A stretch of DNA of 64,000 nucleotides. It comes from Oscillospiraceae bacterium. GTDB lineage: Bacteria > Bacillota > Clostridia > Oscillospirales > Oscillospiraceae. A model generated the notes under the pieces. It was not told where the DNA came from, did not search any database, and saw only the letters and a list, made by a program, of their open reading frames with translations. Below are positions 1 through 8,200 of this stretch, piece by piece (position 1 is the first letter of the stretch; the number at the start of each line of letters is the position of its first letter). Position numbers and translations under genes: made by a program. Where the stretch lies: the NCBI GenBank assembly GCA_017397835.1, contig JAFQHV010000041.1, positions 1 to 64,000 of the forward strand, read 5' to 3'.

Positions 1-281
1 GGGCCGAGCGTAGAAAACGTAGAACAAAGCGTAGAAAAACCGTAGATATGAAGTTGTTAAAAAGCGTAGATGAACCGGAAAGTCCAGAAATACCAAGGGG
101 TTCCGAGGTTGGGCCATCTACAAACCCACACGATTTCGAGTCAGCCCCGTTATGACCACTTCGATACCGCTGCATAGAATAAAATGGTCAACGGTATTAT
201 GGCACATTTCCCGCCGTTGCGCAAGGGGATTTCTACATTTCTTTCTCCCTGATGTTCCGACAGATTTCCCGCATATACCTG
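1..281. other. Left edge without a convincing gene; CGTAGA repeats
   Basis: No supported gene starts here. The hexamer CGTAGA occurs five times in the first 70 bases (9, 18, 30, 41, 65). Two frames are open from the edge: one ends at the TAG at 43-45 and one runs to a TGA near 153 with an Arg/Lys-rich start, so the end of an upstream gene may lie here. A 66-codon frame at 152-352 has no ribosome binding site and no recognisable features, and it overlaps the promoter of the next gene; it is judged spurious. Confidence 0.4.
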
Positions 282-310
282 TTGCCCTCACCCGCCCTTT
301 TTGCTATAAT
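282..310 (+). promoter_or_regulatory. Promoter for ZIP transporter gene
   Basis: TTGCCC at 282-287 and TATAAT at 305-310 are separated by 17 bases, a good sigma-A pattern, 42 bases before the start codon at 353. Confidence 0.7.
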
Positions 311-352
311 GTTGCTGTGTTCCCAACCGGGGCACAGACCGGAGGTTTGTAA

Positions 353-1105
353 ATGAAACTCGTCCTGCTTACCGCCCTTGGCGTTGGCGGTGCCACCGTA
401 TTCGGCGCGCTGCTCGGCTTCGCCTTCCGGCGCATCTCACACCGCTTCAGCGACATCGTGCTGGCCCTCGCCGCCGGGGTCATGCTGGCCGCCGCCGTCA
501 TCGGCCTGGTCCTGCCTTCGGTGGAGATCGGCAATTCCATCCCCATCACCGCCCTGGGCATCCTGCTGGGCGCGGTGTGTCTGAATCTGATGGATAAGCT
601 GGTCCCCCACCTGCACCGCATCGCCGGCGCGGATCAGGAGTCCCACCCGGCCGACACCCAGCGGCTGAACAAAGTGCTTCTGTTCGTCATGGCCATCGCC
701 ATTCACAACCTGCCCGAGGGTCTTGCCGCCGGCGTCGGTTTCGGCACCGGCAACGATGGCGAGGCGCTGACCATCGCCGCCGGTATCGCCCTGCAGAACG
801 TTCCCGAGGGCATGGTCATCATCGCACCCATGCTGGCCGCGGGGATGAGCCGTCGGCGCACTTTCATCATTGCCGCCCTTACCGGCGTGGTGGAAGTGAT
901 CGGCACCCTGCTGGGCTTCTTCGCCGTATCCCTTTCCGGTGCCATTCTCCCCTTTGCCCTGGCCTTCGCCGGCGGCACCATGCTGTACGTTATCAGCGAC
1001 GAGATGATCCCCGAGACCCACGCCCACGGCAGCGAACAGGGTGCCACCTACGCCCTGCTGGCCGGGTTCTGTCTGATGCTGGCCATGAGCCATTATTTGG
1101 GTTAA
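353..1105 (+). CDS. ZIP family divalent metal transporter
   Basis: A 250-residue membrane protein of the ZIP/ZupT family, which moves Zn2+ or other divalent cations into the cytoplasm. The two family metal-site motifs are visible: HNLPEG at about residues 117-122 and QNVPEG at about 148-153, each in a predicted membrane helix. The variable loop between helices 3 and 4 is His-containing (around residues 85-100). The start ATG follows GGAGG with good spacing and the promoter at 282-310. The next gene follows after 45 bases. The substrate cannot be fixed from sequence; zinc, iron or manganese are all seen in the family. Confidence 0.88.
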   Translation: MKLVLLTALGVGGATVFGALLGFAFRRISHRFSDIVLALAAGVMLAAAVIGLVLPSVEIGNSIPITALGILLGAVCLNLMDKLVPHLHRIAGADQESHPADTQRLNKVLLFVMAIAIHNLPEGLAAGVGFGTGNDGEALTIAAGIALQNVPEGMVIIAPMLAAGMSRRRTFIIAALTGVVEVIGTLLGFFAVSLSGAILPFALAFAGGTMLYVISDEMIPETHAHGSEQGATYALLAGFCLMLAMSHYLG

Positions 1106-1150
1106 ATCCCACCCCATCCGTCTATACTATCCGAAAAGGAGCGATTCATT

Positions 1151-2941
1151 ATGACCATCACCAACGACATCCGATACATCGGTGTCAACGACCACCAGAT
1201 CGATCTGTTCGAGGGGCAGTATACCGTCCCCAACGGCATTTCCTACAACTCCTATGCCATTTTGGACGAGAAGATCGCCATCATGGACACCGTAGACAAA
1301 AACTTCAATCACCAGTGGCTGGACAACATCGAGAAGGTGCTGGACGGCCGCGCCCCTGACTATTTGGTAGTCCACCACATGGAGCCGGACCACTCCGCCA
1401 ACATCGCCAGCTTCCTGCAGGTCTACCCCAAGGCCGTGGTGGTCTCCTCCCAAAAGGCATTCGCCATGATGGCCCAGTTCTTTGGTGAGGACTACGCCGA
1501 CCGCCGCGTGGTGGTGGGCGAGGGCGACACCCTGTGTCTGGGCAGACACACCCTGACCTTTGTCGCCGCCCCCATGGTCCACTGGCCTGAGGTCATCGTG
1601 TCCTACGACAGCTGTGACAAGGTGCTGTTCTCCGCCGACGGCTTCGGCAAGTTCGGTGCGCTGGACGTGGAAGAGGACTGGGCCTGCGAGGCCCGCCGCT
1701 ACTACATCGGCATCGTGGGCAAGTACGGCACTCAGGTGCAGGCCCTGCTGAAAAAGGCCGCAGGTCTGGACATCGCCATGATCTGCCCCCTCCACGGCCC
1801 CGTGCTGAAAGAAAATCTCGGCTATTATCTGAATCTGTACGACATCTGGTCCTCCTATCGGGTGGAGAGCGACGGCATCGTCATTGCCTACACCTCCGTC
1901 TACGGCAACACCCGCGCCGCGGTGGAGCTGTTGGCCGAAAAGCTGCAGGAGCGCGGCTGTCCCAAGGTGGTCGTCAACGACCTGGCCCGCTGTGACATGG
2001 CCGAGGCGGTGGAGGATGCCTTCCGCTACGGCAAGCTGGTGCTGGCCACCACCACCTACAACGCCGACGTGTTCCCCTTCATGCGGGAGTTTATCCACCA
2101 CCTGACCGAGCGCAATTTCCAAAATCGCACCGTGGCCCTGATGGAGAACGGCTCCTGGGCGCCCCTGGCCGCCAAGGTCATGCGCGGTATGCTGGAGAAA
2201 AGCCGTGACCTCACCTACACCGATACCACCGTCACCATCCGCTCCGCCCTGAGCGCCGACAGCCGCGCCCAAATTGACGCCATGGCCGACGAGCTGTGCC
2301 GGGACTACATGGCCCGGCAGGACACCACCGCCAACAAGAACGACCTGTCCGCCCTGTTCAACATCGGCTACGGCCTGTACGTGGTCACCTGCCGGGACGG
2401 CGAGAAGGACAACGGTCTCATCGTCAACACCGTCACCCAGGTCACCAACACCCCCAACCGGGTGGCGGTCACCATCAACAAGGAGAACTACTCCCACCAC
2501 ATCATCAAGCAGACCGGCATGATGAACGTCAACTGCCTGGATACCAGCGCCCCCTTCGCGGTGTTTGAGCAGTTCGGCTTCCGAAGCGGTCGGGTGGCGG
2601 ATAAGTTCGCCGGGCAGGAGATCCTCCGCTCCGACAACGGCCTCGCCTTCCTGCCCCGGAACATCAATTCGTTCCTGTCCCTGAAGGTGGAGCAGTACGT
2701 GGATCTGGACACACACGGTATGTTCATCTGCTCCGTGACCGAGGCGCGGGTCATGTCCGACGCGGAGACCATGACCTATACCTACTATCAGGACCACGTC
2801 AAGCCCCAGCCCGAGACCGAGGGCAAAAAGGGCTACGTGTGCAAAGTGTGCGGCTGGGTCTACGAGGGCGACACCCTGCCCGACGACATCGTCTGCCCCC
2901 TGTGCAAGCACGGTGCGGCAGATTTCGAGCCGATCAGCTAA
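1151..2941 (+). CDS. Flavodiiron protein with flavin-reductase and rubredoxin domains
   Basis: A 596-residue cytosolic oxygen- or NO-reducing flavodiiron protein, used by anaerobes for detoxification. Domain order: metallo-beta-lactamase-like diiron domain (about 1-243) with the HxExDH iron ligands in HMEPDHSA near residue 77 and further His in APMVHWPEV and PLHGPVL; flavodoxin domain (about 244-390, YTSVYGNT phosphate loop); FMN-binding flavin-reductase-like domain (about 394-545); and a C-terminal rubredoxin (about 561-595) with two CxxC pairs, VCKVCGW and CPLC. The minimal family member is about 400 residues, so this one carries both electron-entry modules in one chain. ATG follows AAGGAG. 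Whether O2 or NO is the main substrate is not visible. Confidence 0.93.
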   Translation: MTITNDIRYIGVNDHQIDLFEGQYTVPNGISYNSYAILDEKIAIMDTVDKNFNHQWLDNIEKVLDGRAPDYLVVHHMEPDHSANIASFLQVYPKAVVVSSQKAFAMMAQFFGEDYADRRVVVGEGDTLCLGRHTLTFVAAPMVHWPEVIVSYDSCDKVLFSADGFGKFGALDVEEDWACEARRYYIGIVGKYGTQVQALLKKAAGLDIAMICPLHGPVLKENLGYYLNLYDIWSSYRVESDGIVIAYTSVYGNTRAAVELLAEKLQERGCPKVVVNDLARCDMAEAVEDAFRYGKLVLATTTYNADVFPFMREFIHHLTERNFQNRTVALMENGSWAPLAAKVMRGMLEKSRDLTYTDTTVTIRSALSADSRAQIDAMADELCRDYMARQDTTANKNDLSALFNIGYGLYVVTCRDGEKDNGLIVNTVTQVTNTPNRVAVTINKENYSHHIIKQTGMMNVNCLDTSAPFAVFEQFGFRSGRVADKFAGQEILRSDNGLAFLPRNINSFLSLKVEQYVDLDTHGMFICSVTEARVMSDAETMTYTYYQDHVKPQPETEGKKGYVCKVCGWVYEGDTLPDDIVCPLCKHGAADFEPIS

Positions 2942-3010
2942 TGAATTGCCCGGGGCAGATGAGGCTTCTCCGCCCCGGGCGAACTTTTTCAAAAAATCTA
3001 AATTTTCCTC

Positions 3011-3039
3011 TTGACAACCGATATGCTCCTGCATATAAT
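3011..3039 (+). promoter_or_regulatory. Promoter of rplJ-rplL
   Basis: A perfect consensus promoter: TTGACA at 3011-3016, a 17-base spacer and TATAAT at 3034-3039. It is the strongest promoter sequence in the window, as expected for ribosomal protein genes. Confidence 0.9.
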
Positions 3040-3045
3040 ATGTGT

Positions 3046-3154
3046 TGCGTTCAAAGACAGCAGGTTTCCTTTGGTGTAAATCCTGCCGAGAGTGCAGTGC
3101 TGAACATGAAATGTTTTAACGCTGTTTGTGTCTTTGTGCGCAAACAGCGTTTTT
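3046..3154 (+). ncRNA. Ribosomal protein L10 leader with attenuator
   Basis: The transcribed leader of rplJ. The block with GACAGCAGG, TCCTGCCGAGAG and following bases matches the conserved L10 leader of Firmicutes, in which free L10(L12)4 binds the mRNA and lowers its own expression. It is followed by a terminator-like hairpin (arms 3119-3129 and 3141-3151, then TTTTT) that ends 26 bases before the rplJ start codon, so control is probably by attenuation. The match is by eye; a covariance-model search would settle it. Confidence 0.82.
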
Positions 3155-3180
3155 ATTTATTCTCTGGAGGTGAAACCCAA

Positions 3181-3696
3181 ATGCCTAACGCAACTGTCCT
3201 GGAGTCCAAGAAGGCCGTAGTTGCCGAGCTGACCGAAAAGCTGCAGAAAGCCGCTTCCGGTGTGCTGGTCGACTACAAGGGCATCACTGTGGCCGAAGAT
3301 ACCGCTCTGCGCGCCGAGCTGCGCAAGAATGGTGTCGAGTACGCCGTTGTGAAGAACACCCTGACCCGTTTCGCTGCTCAGAACGCCGGCCTCGGCGATC
3401 TGTCCGACAGCCTGAACGGCACCACTTCTCTCGCTATCTGCGAGGCGGACCCCATCGCTCCCATGCGCGTCATCAACAAGTTCGCCAAGCAGTTCAATGG
3501 TGAGAAGTTCATCATCAAGGCGGGCTTTATGGATGGCAAAGTCCTGCCCCTGAACGAGGTCGCCGCTCTGGCCGAGCTGCCCTCCAAGGAGGTCCTGCAG
3601 GCTCAGGTCCTGGGCACCATGTTGGCTCCCATCACCAGCCTGGCTATCGTCCTGAAGGCTATCGCCGAGAAGGGCGACGCTCCCGCTGCCGAGTAA
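3181..3696 (+). CDS. rplJ: 50S ribosomal protein L10
   Basis: A 171-residue L10 protein, the base of the ribosomal stalk that carries L7/L12 dimers and recruits translation factors. It begins MPNATVLESKKAVVAELTEK, typical of Firmicutes L10. The frame is open far upstream, but the ATG at 3181 has GGAGGTG before it and follows the L10 leader. rplL follows after 54 bases. The usual neighbours rplK-rplA and rpoB-rpoC are not present on either side. Confidence 0.96.
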   Translation: MPNATVLESKKAVVAELTEKLQKAASGVLVDYKGITVAEDTALRAELRKNGVEYAVVKNTLTRFAAQNAGLGDLSDSLNGTTSLAICEADPIAPMRVINKFAKQFNGEKFIIKAGFMDGKVLPLNEVAALAELPSKEVLQAQVLGTMLAPITSLAIVLKAIAEKGDAPAAE

Positions 3697-3750
3697 TCGG
3701 TAACATCATTCAAATCTGAAAACAAACACATTTTAGGAGGTACATTTATT

Positions 3751-4131
3751 ATGGCTACCGAGAAGATCACTGCTCTGATTGAGGAAGTTAAGGGCCTGAC
3801 CGTGCTGGAGCTGTCCGAGCTGGTCCACGCTCTGGAGGAAGAGTTCGGCGTTTCCGCCGCTGCTATGGCCGCTCCCGCCGCTGCCGGCGCCGCTGCCGGT
3901 GCTGCTGCCGCCGAGGAGAAGACCGAGTTTGACGTCGTCCTGGCTGAGGTCGGCGCCGAGAAGATCAAGGTCATCAAGGTCGTGCGCGAGGCCACCGGTC
4001 TGGGTCTGGCTGAGGCCAAGGCTGTTGTCGAGGCCGCTCCCAAGGCTATCAAGGAGGGCGTCTCCAAGGAGGATGCCGAGGCTCTGAAGGCCAAGCTGGA
4101 AGAGGTCGGCGCCAAGGTCGAGCTGAAGTAA
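3751..4131 (+). CDS. rplL: 50S ribosomal protein L7/L12
   Basis: A 126-residue stalk protein. The N-terminal dimerisation part (about 1-35), an Ala-rich hinge (about 36-55) and the C-terminal factor-binding domain with [17 protein letters not shown] are all clear. Start ATG follows TAGGAGG. It is co-transcribed with rplJ and is followed by an intrinsic terminator at 4155-4187. Confidence 0.97.
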   Translation: MATEKITALIEEVKGLTVLELSELVHALEEEFGVSAAAMAAPAAAGAAAGAAAAEEKTEFDVVLAEVGAEKIKVIKVVREATGLGLAEAKAVVEAAPKAIKEGVSKEDAEALKAKLEEVGAKVELK

Positions 4132-4154
4132 TTCACCACTTCACAGAGAATAGA

Positions 4155-4187
4155 AAATGTCCCACCCATCCGGGTGGGACATTTTTT
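4155..4187 (+). terminator. Terminator of rplJ-rplL
   Basis: Hairpin arms ATGTCCCACCC and GGGTGGGACAT, closed by A/T pairs and followed by a T run. Classic intrinsic terminator 24 bases after the rplL stop codon. Confidence 0.92.
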
Positions 4188-4188
4188 A

Positions 4189-4217
4189 TTGTCTGTTGTC
4201 CCGTTTCGTGGTAAACT
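4189..4217 (+). promoter_or_regulatory. Probable promoter of cdd
   Basis: TTGTCT at 4189-4194 and TAAACT at 4212-4217 with a 17-base spacer, directly after the rplL terminator and 22 bases before the cdd start codon. Confidence 0.5.
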
Positions 4218-4238
4218 ACCACCAAAGGAGTGATTCTC

Positions 4239-4631
4239 ATGACCGACCGTCAGCTGGCCGAGTTGGCCCTGGATGCCCGCAAGCACGCCTATGTCCCCTA
4301 CTCCAACTTCAAAGTCGGTGCCGCCCTGCTGTGTTCCGACGGCACCGTGTTCACCGGCTGCAACGTGGAGAACGCCGCCTACGGCTCCACCATCTGCGCC
4401 GAGCGCACCGCCCTCGTCAAGGCCGTCAGCGAAGGGCAGCGCAGCTTTACCGCCATTGCCATCGCCGGCAGCGGGGACGACTTCTGCTGGCCCTGCGGCA
4501 GCTGCCGGCAGATGCTCTTCGAGTTCGCCCCCGATCTTCGGGTGCTGGCGGTGCGCCCCGACGGGCAGTTCCAAACCACCGCCCTGACCGAACTTTTACC
4601 CCACGCCTTTGGCCCCACCGCACTGAACTAA
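4239..4631 (+). CDS. cdd: Cytidine deaminase
   Basis: A 130-residue tetrameric-type cytidine deaminase that converts (deoxy)cytidine to (deoxy)uridine in pyrimidine salvage. Catalytic residues are visible: Cys53-Ala-Glu55 in STICAERTAL and Cys86/Cys89 in PCGSCRQML are the zinc ligands, with Glu55 as the proton shuttle. An in-frame GTG lies 9 bases upstream, but it overlaps the AAAGGAG ribosome binding site, so ATG at 4239 is chosen. The gene stands alone between a terminator and the ribU promoter. Confidence 0.95.
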   Translation: MTDRQLAELALDARKHAYVPYSNFKVGAALLCSDGTVFTGCNVENAAYGSTICAERTALVKAVSEGQRSFTAIAIAGSGDDFCWPCGSCRQMLFEFAPDLRVLAVRPDGQFQTTALTELLPHAFGPTALN

Positions 4632-4641
4632 CAGGAATTTT

Positions 4642-4673
4642 GCCCCGGGGGTTGCAATCGCCGCCCCCGGGGC
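4642..4673 (+). terminator. Inverted repeat after cdd, overlapping the ribU promoter
   Basis: Ten-base arms GCCCCGGGGG (4642-4651) and CCCCCGGGGC (4664-4673) with a 12-base loop. There is no following T run. The loop holds the -35 hexamer of the ribU promoter and the right arm ends one base before the -10, so this may be a cdd terminator, an operator, or both. Confidence 0.5.
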
Positions 4674-4680
4674 GTATAAT
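4652..4680 (+). promoter_or_regulatory. Promoter of the FMN riboswitch-ribU transcript
   Basis: TTGCAA at 4652-4657 and TATAAT at 4675-4680, spacer 17 bases. Initiation near 4687 places the riboswitch at the 5' end of the transcript. Confidence 0.8.
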
Positions 4681-4702
4681 AACCCGTGACAACTGGATGA
4701 AT

Positions 4703-4816
4703 GTCTTCAGGGCGGGGTGAAACTCCCCACTGGCGGTACAGTCCGCGACCGGGCGCTTGCGCCCGCTGACCCGGTGCGACTCCGGGACCAACGGTATAGT
4801 CCGGATGGAAGAAGAT
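4703..4816 (+). ncRNA. FMN riboswitch (RFN element)
   Basis: The conserved RFN blocks are present in order: TCTTCAGGGCGGGGTGAAA, CCCCACTGGCGGT, the variable hairpin with GGGCGC/GCGCCC, GACCCGGTG, and GTCCGGATGGAAGAAG. FMN binding represses the downstream riboflavin transporter. The roughly 90-base expression platform (to 4906) has a small GGTCT-GAC-AGACC hairpin but no strong T-run terminator, so control of translation is the likelier mode; this last point is inference. Confidence 0.95.
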
Positions 4817-4906
4817 GTGTGCAAACACGCGCTCCTCACTTTGGTCTGACAGACCGGAAGGCACTTCGTCTTGCGGCTGTCCAATCCATCTGAAGGAGTG
4901 TTTTTT

Positions 4907-5581
4907 ATGTCCCAAACCAAGCAAACCAAATGGCTCACCCCCCGCACCGTCGTCACCCTGGCCATGCTGACCGCCGTGGCCCTGGTCGTCACCTGGCTGT
5001 GCAAGGCCATCCCCAGCGTCAACGGCTTTTTGGACTTTGAGTTCAAGGGTGTCGTCATCTGCATCGGCGGATTCACCCTGGGCCCCGCCGCCGCCATCGT
5101 CCTGTCCTTTCTCGTCCCGGTGGTGGAATTTTTCACCTTCAGCGGCACCGGTCCTATCGGCCTTATCATGAACGTCGCCGCCACCGCCAGCTTCTGCTGC
5201 CCTGCCTGCTATATCTACAAACGCCGCCACACCATGAACGGCGCCGTAGCCGGTCTTGCGGTGGGCACCGTTACTCTGACCGCCGTGATGGTGCTGTGGA
5301 ACTATCTCATCACCCCGCTGTATCAGGGCACGCCCCGGGCCGTTATCGCCTCCATGCTGCTGCCGGTATTCCTGCCCTTCAACCTTGTGAAAGGCGGACT
5401 GAATATGGCCGCCACCCTGCTGCTGTACAAGCCCGTGGTCACCGCCCTGCGCCGGGCGGGTCTTGTCCCCCCCTCTCAAACCGACCGCAGCCGTAAATTC
5501 AGCGGCGGTTTCATCCTGTTTTCCGTGGCGCTGCTGGTCACCTTCGTGCTGCTGGCGCTGGTCCTTCTGAACGTTATTTAA
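4907..5581 (+). CDS. ribU: Riboflavin ECF transporter S component RibU
   Basis: A 224-residue membrane protein with about six helices, of the ECF substrate-capture (S) family. Placement directly behind an FMN riboswitch identifies the substrate as riboflavin. Residues 15-40 (VVTLAMLTAVALVVTW) and the GGFTLGPAAAIVLSFLVPVV helix fit RibU. The energising EcfA/EcfA'/EcfT module is not in the window. The frame opens 36 bases earlier at a TTG, but AAGGAG sits just before ATG 4907. Confidence 0.9.
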   Translation: MSQTKQTKWLTPRTVVTLAMLTAVALVVTWLCKAIPSVNGFLDFEFKGVVICIGGFTLGPAAAIVLSFLVPVVEFFTFSGTGPIGLIMNVAATASFCCPACYIYKRRHTMNGAVAGLAVGTVTLTAVMVLWNYLITPLYQGTPRAVIASMLLPVFLPFNLVKGGLNMAATLLLYKPVVTALRRAGLVPPSQTDRSRKFSGGFILFSVALLVTFVLLALVLLNVI

Positions 5582-5603
5582 CCACAGATAAGGAGTGGTC
5601 CTT

Positions 5604-6434
5604 TTGGCCGGAATACTCTATCTCGTCCCCACCCCCATCGGCAATCTGGGCGACATCTCCCCCCGCATGGCGGAGACCATGGCCCAGGCGGACTTTATCG
5701 CCGCCGAGGACACCCGTGTGTCCCTGAAGCTGCTGAACCATTTGGGCCTGAAAAAGCCGTTGGTGTCCTACCACCGCCACACCACCGAGGCGGGTGGACA
5801 GGCCATCCTGAACCGCATTTTGGCCGGCGAGACCTGCGCTCTGGTCACCGATGCCGGCACCCCCGCCATCTCCGACCCGGGACAGGAACTGGTGGCTCTG
5901 TGCGCCCAAAACCACATCACCGTGGTGGCCATCCCCGGCCCCTGCGCCATGGTCACCGCCCTGGCCGCCTCCGGGCAGCCCACCGACCGGTTCACCTTTG
6001 AGGGCTTCCTCCCCATGAACAAAAAGAACCGCCGCACCCATCTGGACAGTCTGCGGGGCGAGGTACGCACCATGGTCTTTTACGAGGCGCCCCACAAGCT
6101 GACCGCCACCCTGTCCGACCTGTGCGACGTCTTTGGCCCCGACCGTCCCGTTTCCCTGTGCCGGGAGCTTTCCAAACTCCACGAGGAAATTATCCGCACT
6201 ACTTTGGGGCAGGCTATCTCCCTTTACAGCTCCGATTCTCCTAAGGGCGAGTTCGTGCTTGTGGTCCGTGGTGCGGCGGAAACCGCCGAGCGCTCCGCCA
6301 CGCTGGAGGACGGCCTTGCCCGGGTGGAGCAACTGCGGGCGCAGGGTGCTTCCCTGAAGGATGCCGTCCGTCAGGCCGCCGGGGAACTGTCCCTTTCCAA
6401 AAACGAATTGTATGATCTGGCCCTTGGCCGGTAA
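5604..6434 (+). CDS. rsmI: 16S rRNA (cytidine-1402-2'-O)-methyltransferase RsmI
   Basis: A 276-residue SAM-dependent methyltransferase of the tetrapyrrole-methylase fold, which 2'-O-methylates C1402 in the ribosomal P site. Recognisable blocks are LYLVPTPIGNLGDIS, AEDTR, SYH, LVTDAGTPAISDPG and PGPCA. The frame starts with GTG at 5595, but that codon overlaps the AAGGAG ribosome binding site; TTG at 5604 gives 9-base spacing and an N-terminus like other RsmI proteins. It is the first gene of a run with gatC-gatA-gatB, 30 bases before gatC. Confidence 0.94.
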   Translation: MAGILYLVPTPIGNLGDISPRMAETMAQADFIAAEDTRVSLKLLNHLGLKKPLVSYHRHTTEAGGQAILNRILAGETCALVTDAGTPAISDPGQELVALCAQNHITVVAIPGPCAMVTALAASGQPTDRFTFEGFLPMNKKNRRTHLDSLRGEVRTMVFYEAPHKLTATLSDLCDVFGPDRPVSLCRELSKLHEEIIRTTLGQAISLYSSDSPKGEFVLVVRGAAETAERSATLEDGLARVEQLRAQGASLKDAVRQAAGELSLSKNELYDLALGR

Positions 6435-6464
6435 CCTTATAGAACGCAGTAAGGAGGTGGCCCT

Positions 6465-6740
6465 GTGACCATCAACAACAAAACAATGGCTGATCTGGAG
6501 CGGAAGGCCGCCCTGTCCCTGACCGATACCGAGCGGGCCGAACTGACCGCCCAAATGAATGCCGTGCTGTCCTGTTTGGACGTGCTGCGTACCTGCCCCG
6601 ACTGCCCCCCCGCAGAACCGTCGGCGACCTGCACCCTGCGAACCGACCAGGTACTCCCCTCCGCAGACCGGGCCGCTGTGCTGACCAACGCCCCGGAAAC
6701 GGACGGGACCTTTTTCCTCGTCCCCCGAACCGTGGAATGA
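6465..6740 (+). CDS. gatC: Asp/Glu-tRNA amidotransferase subunit C
   Basis: A 91-residue GatC, the small subunit that wraps GatA and GatB in the GatCAB complex converting Glu-tRNA(Gln) and Asp-tRNA(Asn) to Gln-/Asn-tRNA. The sequence is divergent, but length, the ADLERKAALSLTDTERAEL helix and the C-terminal tail ending in VPRTVE fit, and gatA follows after 8 bases. Start is GTG behind AAGGAGG. Confidence 0.88.
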   Translation: MTINNKTMADLERKAALSLTDTERAELTAQMNAVLSCLDVLRTCPDCPPAEPSATCTLRTDQVLPSADRAAVLTNAPETDGTFFLVPRTVE

Positions 6741-6748
6741 GGTAGCCT

Positions 6749-8200
6749 ATGAACCAATTGTTTGACCTGACCGCCTTGGAACTGGCTCGCGCCATCGCCC
6801 GGGGCGACGTCGCGCAATCGGACGTTATCCAAGGCTCAGCCGATTGCATCGCAGTATCCGACAAGTTAAATTGCTTCACAGCTATTTCTGTGTCTGATCC
6901 CATCGCCGCCACCCCCGATTCGTCCCTGTCCGGTGTCCCCATGGCGGTGAAGGATAATCTCTGTTTGGCCGGAACCGCCACCACCTGCGCCAGCCGTATG
7001 CTGCGCGACTTTATCCCGCCCTACACCGCCGCCGCGGTCGAAAAATTGCTTTGCGCGGGCGCGGTCTGCATGGGCAAAACCAATCTGGATGAGTTTGCCA
7101 TCGGCTCCACCTCCGAAACCTCGTTCTTCGGTCCGGTGAAAAACCCGTGGAATTTGGAGTACAGCGCGGGCGGCTCCTCCGGCGGCAGCGCCGCTGCCGT
7201 TGCCGCGGGTTTAGTTTGGTATGCCCTTGGCTCGGACACCGGCGGCTCCATTCGCCATCCCGCCGCCTGCTGCGGCGTGACGGGCATGAAGCCCACCTAC
7301 GGCACGGTGTCCCGCTATGGGTTGGTGTCCTACGCATCCTCCTTTGACCAGATCGGTCCCATTGCCCGGGATGCGGCAGACTGTGCCGCAGTGCTGGATA
7401 TTATCCGCGGCCACGACAGGCGGGACAGCACCAGCCTGCCCGGTCCCTACCCATCTCTGTCCGCTCAACTGACCGGCGACCTTCGTAGTGTACGCATCGG
7501 CATCCCCGACGTGTATTTTGACGAAGCGGTGGATGAACCCACCCGCTGTGCCATTCTCTCCTGTGCCGATGCGCTGCGCCGGCGCGGCGCCACGGTGGAG
7601 TTGTGCCGCGCCTCTGGCCTGGAGCACGCCGTTCACGCCTACTACGTTCTTGCCTGCGCGCAGGCAAGCTCCAACTTGGCCCGCTACGACGGCGTGCGCT
7701 ACGGCTGCCGTGCAGAAGCTGCCCATGACGTGCAGGACCTGTTCGTCCGCAGCCGCTCCCTCGGCTTTGGCCGAGAGGTCCAACGGCGCATCCTGCTGGG
7801 TACCTATTTGCTCAGCGACGAAAACTACGACACTTACTACAAAAAGGCTGTGGCCGTCCGCCATCAGGTCGAAGGTGCATTCCGCGCCCTTTGGCACAGC
7901 TACGACCTGCTGCTGACCCCGGTCTTCCCCGGCCCGCCCCCCAAGCTGGGGCAGAAAACCAACGACCCCGTCGCCCTGTATCAGGAGGACCGCTACGTGG
8001 CCTGCGCCAATCTGGCCGGCCTGCCCGCCCTGTCCATGCCCTGCGGTATGCGGCAGGAGGGCCTGCCCATCGGCGTGCAGCTTCTCGGCCCCCGCATGAG
8101 TGACGGCGCGGTGCTCAACGCCGCGTTCGCGTTCCAGCAGGAAACGGACTTCCATCGCCGCCATCCCCCCATGTTCGGTTTGGGAGGTGACGCGGAATGA
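6749..8200 (+). CDS. gatA: Asp/Glu-tRNA amidotransferase subunit A
   Basis: A 483-residue amidase-signature protein that releases ammonia from glutamine for the GatCAB reaction. The catalytic Ser-cisSer-Lys system is visible: MAVKDNLC (Lys), AGGSSGGSAAAVAAG and GSDTGGSIRHPA (Ser nucleophile region). Length is normal. It overlaps gatB by four bases (ATGA), indicating translational coupling. Confidence 0.97.
   Translation: MNQLFDLTALELARAIARGDVAQSDVIQGSADCIAVSDKLNCFTAISVSDPIAATPDSSLSGVPMAVKDNLCLAGTATTCASRMLRDFIPPYTAAAVEKLLCAGAVCMGKTNLDEFAIGSTSETSFFGPVKNPWNLEYSAGGSSGGSAAAVAAGLVWYALGSDTGGSIRHPAACCGVTGMKPTYGTVSRYGLVSYASSFDQIGPIARDAADCAAVLDIIRGHDRRDSTSLPGPYPSLSAQLTGDLRSVRIGIPDVYFDEAVDEPTRCAILSCADALRRRGATVELCRASGLEHAVHAYYVLACAQASSNLARYDGVRYGCRAEAAHDVQDLFVRSRSLGFGREVQRRILLGTYLLSDENYDTYYKKAVAVRHQVEGAFRALWHSYDLLLTPVFPGPPPKLGQKTNDPVALYQEDRYVACANLAGLPALSMPCGMRQEGLPIGVQLLGPRMSDGAVLNAAFAFQQETDFHRRHPPMFGLGGDAE

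Noticed and set aside
120..150. tRNA T-arm-like GATTTCGAGTC near the left edge
   Set aside because: No acceptor stem, anticodon arm or CCA could be matched around it, so no tRNA or attachment site is called.
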